Assembly: GCA_013396655.1 (NCBI GenBank)
Contig: WBMV01006433.1
Location: 244,823-308,822 of the forward strand
Source: Campylorhamphus procurvoides
Lineage: Eukaryota > Chordata > Aves > Passeriformes > Dendrocolaptidae
Direction of reading: 5' to 3'
DNA length: 64,000 nucleotides
Shown here: positions 10,791 to 21,756 of the stretch, one piece after another
Layout of the letters: each line of letters starts with the position of its first letter
Numbering within the stretch: position 1 is the first letter of the stretch
The notes under the pieces: model-generated
The model's database searches: none
What the model was told of the DNA's origin: nothing
The model's input: the letters and a program-made list of their open reading frames with translations, nothing else
Translations under genes and position numbers: made by a program

Positions 10791-11867
10791 CCAAATACAA
10801 CATGTAACATGGGAAAATGGTAAATAATCATTGTCAGAGCAATGAGTTGCTCCTGACTTTCAGTCGGAGCTATGGGCTTCTTCAATGTTCCTTCATAAAA
10901 GGAACTGACTGGCCAGCCAGAGCTACATGGGTGACTGGACAACAAAGGTAAGCATCATTTCTTCAGCCACAGGTGAAAAAAAAATCATCCTGGAGATTCC
11001 TTTGCCACAGAGTTTCAGAAGATGAGCAGTGCAGCTTTCAGCAGAAGGGCTCAAGGGCTGCTGTGGCCAACACAAAGTGGCACTTCCTTCTGCTACACTG
11101 CAGGTATTTGTGTGAGGGTATACTTGGTCACTGGTTGGTGGACCAAGGAATGCAACAGTATTTTATTTATTATTGAGCCTCAACAGTAGTGATCAGGCAC
11201 TACACTCATAGTAACATCTACTACTCTGAAGTGCCGGGAAAATCCAGCTGAAGAATACAAGTGGACTCAGCTACAGAAAGTGTCAGAAGGGAGGAGTGGG
11301 TGGGAGGAAAAGATAAAGAGGCACACATCTGTCCCTTCAAAAAAGGCAATGTGAGTCAGTGTGTGTGTATGTGTTTGTGTATGTACGTGTCTGGGTGTTT
11401 TTTAAACACAAGCCAAGGTTTCCCCAGCAAGTATTCAGTGAGGCCAGACCCTGAGCCTTTAGAGGTTTTAAAATCCAGCAGTGCTGCCCATACATCTGCT
11501 TTCCTGCTGGCACTGTGGACACAGCAGTGTGGCAGAAAGTGTTCAGACAGCATGCCCATGACAATCCCTACTGCTAAAATGGAGAGATAAGGGTGTGGAC
11601 TGAACAAATTGCAGTGAGGAAGGAAGAAGACTGGTGGGAGACACCCACTCTCATACCATATGATGAGATTAATGGTAAAAAAATAAAAACAACACAGAGT
11701 AGCCATACTTAAGCGAAACTGCACACCCCCAGCTAAGACAAGAGTTGCCATCTAGAAAATCTTTCTGATTGCCGTGGGGTAAAAGTATACAGAAGTACCA
11801 CTGATGTGGTCACTTGGCCTTCCTGACCCCTCTTCTGAGCAAAGAAGGTTTTGCATAGCAAGCAAAC
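10791..11867. other. Non-coding stretch
   Basis: I saw no exon. A degenerate TG-rich run lies near 11360-11400. The small open frames on both strands (up to 131 codons at 11356-11751, minus) overlap each other and resemble nothing known. Confidence 0.45.
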
Positions 11868-12445
11868 TGCATATTAATATATTTGCATTTGCCTTTGTTG
11901 AATTCTGTGGGGTTCCCACAGGTCCACTGCTCAAGCCTGTCAAAGTCCCTCTGGATGACATCTCTTCCCTCAACTGCACCGCTCAGTTTGCTGTCAATGC
12001 AAACATTCTGAGTGTGCACTTGATCCCACTGTCTGGGGCACTGATGAGGATATGAATTAGTGTTTGTCCCAGTATAGATTCTTGAGGGACATCACTCATT
12101 TTGACATTGATCTGTCAATTGAAACTCTTTGGATGCAACCATCCTGTCAATTCCTTGTCCATCAAATATTCCATCCATATCTCTCCAATTTTGAGGTATG
12201 AATGCCATGGGGGAGTCTATTAAAGACCTTACAGGAGTTAGGTAAATGACATCAGTTGTCACTCTGTTGTAGAAGACCACTAGGCATGATTTGCCCTTAC
12301 TAAGGCCATGTTCAGTCTCTTTAATCACTTCCTTTCTTCCATATGATTCAGTATAACTGCTAGGAGGATTTGTTCCATGATCTTACTGGGCACTAATGTG
12401 AGGCTGACTAGTCAGCAGTCCCCAGAGTCCTGCTTTACCCCTCGT
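11868..12445 (-). mobile_element. CR1 retroposon fragment, reverse-transcriptase region, decayed
   Basis: On the minus strand, reading from about 12445 down, the translation gives pieces typical of the CR1 LINE polymerase. In order they are a segment like SLTLVPSKIMEQILL, then HGLSKGKSCL with a nearby VVFYNRVTTDVIYL, and later KLSGAVEGRDVIQRDFDRLE followed by FNKGKCKY. These correspond to the finger and palm of the CR1 reverse transcriptase, before and after its catalytic core. CR1 copies itself through an RNA intermediate, and birds carry many 5'-truncated copies. This copy has frameshifts and in-frame stops. The stretch between the two halves, which would hold the FADD-type catalytic box, is shortened, so it is dead. 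It is internal (no 3' tail) and looks old. Confidence 0.85.
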
Positions 12446-13089
12446 AAAACTGAGTGTAATATCAAGTGTTCGCCCTTCGCAGTGGCTCTAACACAAGGCA
12501 AAATTACAGAAAGTATTGCCAGGGAAAACCGTGTGTGTGTTTTAATCTCCATTTCTACTAACATTAGTGCACTAATGTTCATCCTATTAATTTCTCTTGG
12601 GTGGGAGCCCAGCTGCTGACCAGGGTACATTCAACAAGCTCACTCCTACAGCACCTCTTCTCATATCACTAAAATAGTAACAATGCCATGAAGTAATATG
12701 GCCAGTGAAATTATCAGCACTGTGCAGCCAGGTCTGCAGTAGTCCTGTGTTGTCTTTTGATTCAGAACAGAGGTATAGACCAGACAGTCAAGGTCTCTCA
12801 AGGCCACAGGATCAGCAGGGGTACCTGTCAGGAATGCAGTTTACCAGTGTATCAAAAGATGAGTACAGGAGATCAAGTAAAGATTAACTATTATTTTCAA
12901 AAGATCACATCGTTTTCTACCTGATCCAGTTTCATTGTGGAAGATACATGGTGTCCTGCCTTACCAGAGACATTGACACCAACAAAACCAAGATTTTCCA
13001 CATTCCTTTAATAATGCATGGCATCCTGAAGTCTGTTGTCTGACTGTGATGATGCAAGATGCTCAGAAGCCATTACAACAAAGCCCGAG
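12446..13089. other. Non-coding stretch
   Basis: No supported exon or repeat. The CR1 similarity fades out at the left boundary. Confidence 0.45.
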
Positions 13090-13290
13090 GGGATTATTTT
13101 CTCATTTCCATAATTACACAGTCAGTAATAATATCACGAACCAATCTTATCTCAAAACATGTCCTCAGATCTTTAATGATGATATTTCTTAAGTGTTGCG
13201 TGGGATTAAAGTCCTGCGTATGATAAGTCTGCAGCAGCGAGGGAGATAAAAAGTTCAGCTTTCATTAGCTGTGGGCTTTCATTCCCGAGA
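13090..13290. promoter_or_regulatory. Possible conserved non-coding block
   Basis: An AT-rich block with TAATAATAT, TTAATGATGATA and GATAA cores and several retained CpGs (near 13138, 13199, 13217, 13238 and 13287) in CpG-poor surroundings. Composition alone suggests possible constraint. No other evidence. Confidence 0.2.
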
Positions 13291-14057
13291 AAAGGTAACT
13301 GTGTCCCCAGAACAGATTATATGGGTTACAGATCAGAAATCTGCTGCCTCATCTGGAACACTGTCTGTCTTTGGAGAGCAAAAAGTGAGAGAAGACTCTC
13401 CAGACACAGCTGTCCATTTCAGAAGTGGGTCTGTCCAGCAGCACTGGATGTTTTCCATCCAGCTGCCTTGCTCTGGTGTCACCAGAGGATCCTGTGCTGG
13501 AATTGCCTCCAGTCTCTCTAGGGCCACAACAACTAAATTCCCAGCTCACTAGCTATGAAGAAAAAGCAGAATCCTTTTGATCCGTCTTCTCACTGATGTT
13601 TCAAACCTAAACCCTGAAGGGTCTGCTCTCACAAATACATTTAGGATGTGATGTATCTCATGGTGCCTTAAATGGCAGGGCTCATTCAGCACTTTTCTAA
13701 ACAGTCTGAACAATGTGTCTAAAAAGAAAACCAGAAAAAGAACTCCAGTTTAGGAGTGAAATGTCACCAGGTGAAGAATCCCAAACATCAGAATTGCATT
13801 ATTTAGTATTCTGAAGGAGTACATGCTACTGTCATTGTAATGGCCCAGGAAAAGCATGGTGATGGGCCCAGGTATAGATCTTTCTCAGGCATCATTTCTA
13901 GCTCCACCAGAGCCCAGCAAGGAAAACTAAACAAGATGGTACCGTATACCTCTCTGGTAGGAAAAGATTTGAGTTCCTCTCAGCCTGCCTGAAGAGCAAC
14001 TTCTTTTCTTAGTTAAACCAACCCCTACTCTTAATCAAGAACCAGTCAAAAGTAGCT
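13291..14057. other. Non-coding stretch
   Basis: Overlapping open frames of 64-93 codons occur on both strands at 13271-13552 and resemble no known protein. Nothing else was recognised. Confidence 0.45.
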
Positions 14058-14107
14058 GGAAAGAAGGAAAGAAAGAAAGAAAGAAAGAGAAAGAGAAAGA
14101 AAGAAAT
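14058..14107. repeat. (GAAA)n purine-rich microsatellite
   Basis: About 50 bases of uninterrupted purines on the plus strand, built from GAAA units with GGAAA and GAGAAA variants. Polypurine mirror sequence like this can form triplex DNA. I see no gene attached. Confidence 0.9.
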
Positions 14108-17100
14108 CTAAGTAATGGTCATGATCCCTTTTCCCACATGCATTTCTGACCTTCAGAGGACCACGAGTCCTGGATGGTATTAGTGTTACTGGTCTTGGGG
14201 ATGTGCATGTGCCCTCTCCACCACTCTCCCCATCATACAGTAAACACTGCCTCTCAGACACGAAAGAGTAAAACAACAAAGAGCATCTTTGCTACAATGA
14301 GCTGTTTTGCCAAAATGCTTACTATGTTTTGTTTAGCCCTCATTATGGCTTACAGTGGCTCCCAAATTACTCCGTAAAAGTATAATGTCTCCGCTTAGAT
14401 TTTTGGCTGAACACCAGTTTGTCTTGGGGTTTGGATTTGGTACATGTGGGTTTGTGAACAGAATTTTAACTCATCTTCATTATGCTGTTTGATCTCCCCC
14501 TGGGTTGGGTGGAACTGTGTGCAAGGAACCCACCTGACATAAGCACTGAGGGGAAGGGGATATTTTAACTCTGTGATTAATGTAACTGCTGTATCTTGTC
14601 TTTCCCATCAGACAGGCAAAGGTTGTTCTTTGTTCAGCCAAAGAATCATAACTTTCAAGAACAATGCCTTGAAGCATTTGCCTGAGACTCACCTCAGCCT
14701 TAGAAGGGAAAGAAAATTCACATTTCAAAAATACCTGTCGAGCATTACTTAAGCATAGCTAAAATGTAGCTTTTCTTCTTTACAGCCATGTACCTTGGAT
14801 TGTCACATCTCTTGTCAGGAGAGCCTAAACACAGCCAGACAGCCCAGTAGCATTTGACACCTGCTTTACCTAAGGACCAAGCCTCAGAGAAGCGATGTCC
14901 TCAATGTTTCCAACAAAGCAACCTCTGGCCTACTCATAGGTTACAGATGACCCTCACCAAAAAGGTCTAAGAGATTGTTTTCTTTGCCAAAAGATGAAAG
15001 AAATGCTCAATAAAGCAGGCCCTGAGAGATGGAAATTCCTATGGCAGCATAAACTCAGCACTGGACGTCCCTGAGTTCTGCTTGGTGCCAAGACATTCAG
15101 AGTCCTTGAGAAGCAGAAGAGGGGAGAATGGGCTCTGGCCACATCTCCTGGATTCTGCTTTGTCAAGTGAGCAATCATTTGCTTATGGCTAGCCCAGCTC
15201 CTAGTTCAGTCATCTCTGACACCACAGGTGATGTGAGAGCAGGCAAACACAGCACGTTGGTCCCTCTCTATGCCTACAGCCTACCCTTTGTCATCATCCT
15301 GCAGTCTCACACAAAGTTACTCTGTTCCTGAAGTGGCTTGGGAGACTTCACAAGTATGTTTTGAGTTTTGATCCAAATGACCCCATCCTGCTTATGGAGA
15401 GAAGCTCATACAGTTTCTGACACAGAGACAGATCCATCTCATCACTGGGGCCCTTCAAGTAGCCTGTTTGTGGGGTTTATATCATCTGGGTGAGGAGGAA
15501 GGAGGAGCACTTGGGCACTATCCCTGTAGCAGAAGAATAATTGCCTGATGCAGTGTCCTCATTCTTTTTGTTTTCATTGCTGAGAACTTTCCCCTTTCTG
15601 AAACACTAAACAGCTCATTTCTTCCAATCTAAACAAATGATTCTGCCAGCTACTGATTTTTTCCTCCTTTCTACTTCCAGTGGTTGGTATTGTAAGTACA
15701 AGGTTCCATTTGTTTGATAGCAGGTCAGGAGGCCAAGAAGAGCTGAGGACAGCTCCTGTGACATGTCAGTACTGTGCCAAAATCTTCAGTTTGGCTACAC
15801 CATGGGTGTCATCACTCTTGGATTCCACCAACCCCACTGGCCAGCTCCCAGGAGTGAGGCTAGCAGAGTGTAGAAAGAGACTGACAAAGTCTCCATGCTC
15901 AGAGCCACGTTATGTCCCTTTTACTGTCCTGATGCATTCTCTCCTCTTTGTTATCACGCTTTTCCCCACACAACAGTCCAGTTAAGCCCATCTTCCAGAT
16001 AAGGAAGGTTATTGCATTAGGAAAGCTAGCAATAAACTTCAGCATCAAACAAGCTCTAGTCCAAACAGATGCAGCTGACAGGCTACTGTCATTCCTCTCC
16101 ACAGGTTTACACAGAAGAGCATTAGGGACAATGAAAATGTCTGCAGAGAGAGACAACCAAGAGGTTATGTACTTGATGGGTCTGTGCTCAAAGCAGGCTG
16201 AATTCAATGCAGATATGAATCTAATGGAGTAATGGACTTCCATCACACATGAATTTGGCTTGATCTCTCTTACCATGTGTCCAGATAAACAGTTGGTAGG
16301 TTAAAATGTTACCTAGTTTCACTAACCTTATTGAAGCTCTGAATTAGAGCTAAAATTTTCCAGTAGCCTGCAAAACCCATATATTACAATGGCAGATAGT
16401 AGTTTTCATGACAGACAATGCATGAGTTTGGACACAGAGACAGACATGACAGAGGTGCCCAGTGACTGATCCATTTCACAAAAGGCCATTACTTTGAGTG
16501 GCTTCTCAGATCCCTAAGCTTCCCTTTGACTTTAATGTATGAATGAGCCCAAATCAATAAAATTGCAATTGCAGCAGAACTTGCACATTCTGCCTGACTT
16601 GGAACAAAGTCTGAGAAGGTTGCTGCATGATGAGTGCTGAATTAAAATATGCCAGTAATTATCAGGTGGAAAAAAGCTCCCAAATTATTTGGGCCTTGCC
16701 TATGTGCCCACTTTGCAAAAATAACATAATTTTCACTGACAACATTTTGCGTGAAGCTGAAAATTAAGGTGACAGTGAAACTGCTGAATAAGCATAAAAC
16801 CAGCTTATCCCCTTCAAGCATAAATAGCTGAAGGAGTGGTTTGTGGCAAGGAATCACCTATGACAATCATGCTCTTTCATGTTCTGGGATGGAGCTGCTC
16901 TGTGTACTCCCCCCACTACCCAATCTACTCTCCAATTTGGGTGAAGTCATGTCTTTGGCCTTCAGCAGCAGTCCTGTTTGAAGCAAATGGTTTGGAGAAG
17001 CACTCTGGCCCTGAAGCCACAAGTTACTGGAAATGAAAGAGCAGACTGAGGTTGCACAGCTTCTGGTTGCTCCTGACATAATGTGGAGCAGAGAGCAAGG

Positions 17101-17900
17101 GGGTGTGAGGGCTTCCTGCTCTGTGTCAGAAGGGGACGTACCCAGGGGGAATAATGAGGCCAGCAGAGATCATGGTCTCACTGATGAGGACCCAGTCTCA
17201 CAGGACTCAACCAGACCAGCAAAGCAGGTTCAACCAACAGTCTCAATCACCTGCCATGGTGATGAAGTAGGTCAGACTGGGAAGTCAAGGCACAGGGTCA
17301 TCACAGATCAGTGATGCACGTGGTGTGGGCATGGCTGCAATGCAGCTGCAGCATAGCTCAGGCAGGCACCAACAGGGAGATCCCCTCTGCTTAAAAGCGG
17401 CTCCTGGGCAGAGCAGGGGATATGGGGGCATCCTCCAGGCCTCTCCTGACAGCAGCTCGTGTCAGCCAAAGCCTGGAAAGGGGGGGAAATGTCCTCTGTG
17501 TCCTTCCCACCATCACTGTGCTTCACACCCAGCCACACCATGACACAGTGCTGGGGAACAGGGGTGGGGACAGGGGTGCTGAGGCAGGGGATCACCTGCT
17601 CACCCTGCCATAAGCAGCATCATCCCCTCCCACAGGGACTCTTGGGAACTCAGCGGTGCTATTGAAGCAGAGTTACAGACTCCCTGAAGGAAATAAAAGC
17701 TTAAAACAAAAGGATTATAAAAGTAATTGGAAAGTTGGGAAAATGCATACAAAAGAGTCAGGGGAATTGGATAAATAAAAAGCTCCCCACCCTCATCCCC
17801 AGGTGCCAGCAAGGTAAACAGTCAAAGGGTTTGCTTTCATAAAGTCCTGTTTTTTTAAAATTTTTGTTTAGACTTTCTGTTCTGTTTTTCTGCTTTATCT
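14108..17900. other. Non-coding stretch of 3.8 kb
   Basis: I searched both strands and found no exon with paired splice sites and no known protein motif. Open frames reach 125 codons (15899-16276, minus) but are featureless and overlapped by frames on the other strand. GC content rises to the right of 16.9 kb. Confidence 0.45.
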
Positions 17901-18100
17901 CTTCCCAGCAGTCGCTGACAGATGACCTTTAAAGCCCGGGAGAGCTGCACCAGCAGGTGATTTACTAACAGCTGTGCCAGTCAGCAAACTGGAGGGGGGC
18001 AGAGGTCACCGCCAGCCAGGGCTGCCTGGCCAATTCAAGGGTGGGATTTAATTAAAGAAAGATGCATTACACTTTTTATTGATTTGGGTGCATGCACACG
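17900..18100. promoter_or_regulatory. Possible enhancer-like block
   Basis: It contains a palindromic TTTAATTAAA core, a TTTTATTGATTT core of the Hox/Pbx or Cdx type, a CAGCTG E-box and a TGACCTTTAAAG nuclear-receptor-like half site within 150 bases. The density of binding-site cores is suggestive, but no function is shown by sequence alone. Confidence 0.2.
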
Positions 18101-18249
18101 CGAGCCTTTTCTTCTTCTTTTTTTTTTTTCCTCCTGCTCCCTGCACCTGGACATTTTATCCTGGATGTGTCAGCCTCGCTGCCTTGTCCCCCAAATGTGC
18201 TGCTCCCTGAAATCCCATCTCACACTTGCAGATGGGCCTGGGAACAGGT

Positions 18250-18271
18250 GGGGAGGGGACAAGGGGAGGGG
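18250..18271 (+). other. Canonical four-tetrad G-quadruplex motif
   Basis: Four runs of GGGG are separated by loops of A, ACAA and A. This is the tightest quadruplex pattern in the window and should fold stably on the plus strand. It sits between the enhancer-like block and a tandem duplication. Confidence 0.7.
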
Positions 18272-18452
18272 AACCCAGCAGCTGACAGTGCACGGAGTCC
18301 CTGCTTGTCCCTCAGAATTCGTGGGGCGCTGGGTGGCTATTTGGGGGGATCCTGGTTTTCCTTTCCCTCTCCCCCTGCAATAAACCTCTGCCCTTCTTCT
18401 ATCTTCCAGATGATCCATTAGAAGAGGGGCGGGGAAAAAGGCATTAAAAGGA

Positions 18453-18613
18453 CAAGTTTTGTCTAGGATTGAGGACTTGTCCACTAAAGACAGCATGCAT
18501 TTTTGGAGCAGCAAAATGCAGGGAGCAGCAAAATGCAGAGTACAAGTTTTATCTAGGATTGAGGGCTTGTCCCCTAAAGACAGTAGGCATTTTTGGAGCA
18601 GCAAAATGCAGAG
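18453..18613. repeat. 90-bp tandem duplication with an inner 16-bp repeat
   Basis: A segment beginning caagtttt(g/a)tctaggattg occurs at 18453 and again 90 bases later at 18543. The copies differ at only a few positions. Inside, the phrase gagcagcaaaatgcag appears three times. This is a two-copy minisatellite, probably a local slippage duplication. It explains the overlapping open frames on both strands here. Confidence 0.9.
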
Positions 18614-20365
18614 CAAAAGGAGAAAGTAAAACTTCCGTGGCTCTGTACTCACAAGCGTCATTGATTATTTTCACTCATGCACCTAATCCCCTTTTTTGCT
18701 AATTCAGACTTTTATTATAACTATTATTCTGCTGTTGTTTTTATCAGATTTTTAAAAATAAACAAACTTCCATTCAAGTTAAAACTAGAAATTAGTGAGT
18801 CTTTAAAGACCCAGAGCTACAAATGGAGAAATTCAGGTAAGCAAGATCTGTACTGAGCATCTTAAGCCACAACTCTTTTCTTAAATGCTGAATCCCACTG
18901 GGAAAGAGCACCTACAAATCATGGGATCCTTTATCTGAGGGCTCAGGAGAAAGAAAGAGACCACTCTTCCCAAAAGCCCAGTACAGAGGATGCTGACCTG
19001 TGCCCGGGCAGGGGTAGCACAAGAGAGATGGCCACACACCAAGGGCTTCTGAAAATCAGGCCTTGCAGTAACTGTGAAGATATTAGACAATCCTTCTGGG
19101 GCCTCTCCAGATCTCATCCAAAGTTAGGAGAGAGCCTGCATTCTTAATTTGATTATATTTAGGTATGTGCTGTATCTCTTATGTTGACTGATTTCATCAG
19201 TCTGAAATAGCTGCCTAATAAATTTGCAGTACACTGCAAGAGCTCTGATCCGAGGAGTCTTTTGTATTAGGATGAGAAACATGCTACCTTTAAGAAATAC
19301 TACAGGAATTTTTAAGGCAGTATCTGATAAAATTCTTTTTCTACTTGACTTTCTCAAATGGTCAGTTTAAAAATTGCAGTGACCATCTTGCCTCACTTCT
19401 GCCTGACTAAGGCCATGGCTTTGAGAAAAGCTTCAGGTTTTTTGGCAAGTCTTTCAGTGATGGACAGTCTGCTGGTCTAGTGGTAAAATTAATCATTCCC
19501 AAAGTAAATAAGATTTTGTGCCCAAATTTGTCCAAAGATATTTCTCAGTCACATAATCTTACAGAGAGGGATCATATAAATCAAGAATAAATCATCTTGC
19601 TTCTTCTCAAAAGTCACTGCCTTTACAGATGTTTCTACTAAATCACTTTGCAGTCTTCCCTTCCATGGAGCTTCTGATGGCTCTCAATGGAAGGCAGATT
19701 TCCTAGGCTCACAGAGATTTTTACTGAACCTTTTCCAAGTTTTCCAGTTTTCCCTTTTCTCTGCCTTGTTGGTCTCTTTTCAAGGTGGTTGTCATTGGCC
19801 TGGAAATTCCTGTAACAGGTTAGATTTCTATGGACCTAGATGTCTCAGGCACAGCTGCCAAATGTCACTTTAAAGCATTCTCTACAGCTAACCAGCCTGG
19901 ACTCAGGTATCCAGCTGTGACGCATTCAAGCCTTGGTAGGGTTCACATGGCTGCTGCAAAAGGCAAGAAGGGGCAGCCACATGAACCAAAGACAAAGGAC
20001 GTTTCCGAGCAGTCAAGGATCTGTGGCTTCCCATTTCCCTCTCACTCTGGTTTCTACCTTTTTGTTTTTATACCCATACATTGACAGCACCCATTGTCTG
20101 TATTCTACAGCCCTAACTTGAGGCAAACTCCTTCCAAAAATGGATGTTTTTGGTATAGCAGACTGGCCTGGAATGTCTAGATCTAAACTAATTACACATC
20201 CGTCACAGACTTCCCGTCATCCCGCCAAAACTGGGATGCCTGTGTTTGGCTGATCCTTTCAACACAACCGAAGCATCTGTACATCTAGTTCCCTTTAAAA
20301 TGTACAGGAAATAAATATCCAACATCACTATGTAGCTTTGAAAATCCCCCTGCAATCTCCAACCC
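18614..20365. other. Non-coding stretch
   Basis: No exon, RNA gene or repeat family recognised. Mostly AT-rich unique sequence. Confidence 0.45.
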
Positions 20366-20542
20366 TCACTTCCCATCTGTAAAACAGGAATAACAGCAAT
20401 TCCTACCCCATATCTGCTTTATCAGTCTTGTCTATGCAGACCACAAATTCTATGAGACATGAACTGGCTGCTACTAAATATAGGTACAATGTCTAGCACA
20501 GTTTTTATTAGAGCCCCTAGGCACTACAGCTCCATAAATATC
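20366..20542 (+). repeat. MIR-like ancient SINE
   Basis: The phrase cttcccatctgtaaaacagg, then a tail with gtctagcacag and cccctaggcactac and an ending like ataaata, follows the 3' half of MIR-type amniote SINEs. Those read catctgtaaaatgggg followed by an end resembling tagcacaatgggg...ctaggcactac in reptiles. The copy is diverged and fixed long ago. Confidence 0.65.
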
Positions 20543-20571
20543 CATGTTGACTTTTTCCAGATTAAGAACAC

Positions 20572-20615
20572 ATCAATGGGAGCTTTGCTTGAGTAAGAAC
20601 TGCAGGATCTGGCAC
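20572..20615 (+). repeat. Fragment of another ancient amniote repeat
   Basis: The phrases catcaatgggagctttgctt and gagtaagaactgcaggat match, from memory, a widespread old amniote repeat that reads caatgggagttttgcctgag followed by taaggactgcaggat. Only about 45 bases are recognisable. I do not know the family name. Confidence 0.45.
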
Positions 20616-21439
20616 GAGTGCTCTTAAACCCAAATAGGAATGAGAGAGTCTGAAGCCTCTTCCAGCCCCATTCACTAGTATCAATGCTTTTAATAGCAAG
20701 TTAGCTGTTGTGACATAAAGGGTATGTTTCTCTTGGTGCTGTTTCTTGGAACTGAAGAGCCCTCCTGAAGTTTTAATTTTCTTTACTGAAAAGCCCTGCT
20801 ATGGTAAATCATCAACTCACCAAATTTATAGGAGGCACAGCACTTGGCATGTCACGTCTCTGAGCCCAGCCTACTGATTCACTTACTTATGCTTTTGTTC
20901 TTTTGCTTTGTAGTTCTCTTGATTTCAGCAACTGTCTATCATTTTCATGTGGCTTGCTGGCTAGAATGCCCCCTACTATTCCAATAATCATTGCCCTGCT
21001 AGAGTGTTTATTGCTGAGTGAATGGCTGCACAGACTGATAAAATGACCTGAGCTGTATGAATTTTGCCTCAAGTCTCTGGGGCCTCACAATTCTTGAAAG
21101 AATGTAAAGGAAGAAAAAAGAAATAAAAAAAGGTCAAAGTCAAGTTTTCCTGCAACAGCAGATTTCTTTGCTGCCTTCCGTGCCTCTGATGCTGCACCCT
21201 CACCACATCACCTTCTGTGCTCAAAAAGTAGCTGTGAACTCGCCATGAGTTGAGAACTGAGCCAGGTAACATTTGCCTATTGTGCGTCTGTGCATCAAGA
21301 GACTGTTGCTTAAAATGTGTGTTCATCTTCTACAAAACATGAAAACATGCCCCCTGGATGGGGTCCCAACACATAAGTGGCTGCCTGGTTGTTTGGGTTT
21401 GAGTTGTGTTTGAGTTGAGGTTTGTGGTAGGTGCACTGT
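20616..21439. other. Non-coding stretch
   Basis: Nothing recognised apart from small A-rich runs. Confidence 0.45.
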
Positions 21440-21464
21440 AAAAAAACAAAACAAAACAAAACAA
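21440..21464. repeat. (AAAAC)n microsatellite
   Basis: A-rich run with repeated AAAAC units. It is simple sequence and accounts for the Phe/Cys/Val-rich open frames on the minus strand here. Confidence 0.85.
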
Positions 21465-21625
21465 CTCCAAAACAGAACAAAAACATGAAAAAACAAATAA
21501 ACCACACATGCACATACGAAAAACAGTGACCAATGCACGATAATACACAGATGTGTAAATAATTGTGGGTAGATTTCCAAAAGACAGACTCTGTCTAACT
21601 TTTATCAGTAGTTTGTTTTCCTTCT

Positions 21626-21756
21626 GGCTAAGATTCTCAAAAGTGGGTGCCTAAAATTAGTATCTCCTGGGTAAAAGCTTCAAAAGCATCTTAATAACAC
21701 AGGAATCTAAGTGCCTTGTAGAAAACTTCTTGAAGGCTCTGGAAAATCTCAGCCCT
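21626..21756. repeat. Possible ancient amniote repeat fragment
   Basis: The phrases ggctaagattctcaaaagtg, ggtgcctaaaattag and ggaaaatctcagcc resemble an old reptile/bird repeat family in which gattttcaaaagtg and ggcacctttgaaaatccc recur. The similarity is weak and from memory. Confidence 0.35.

Noticed and set aside
12092..12328. 78-codon minus-strand frame as a separate gene
   Set aside because: It is part of the CR1 reverse-transcriptase remnant (HGLSKGKSCL motif).
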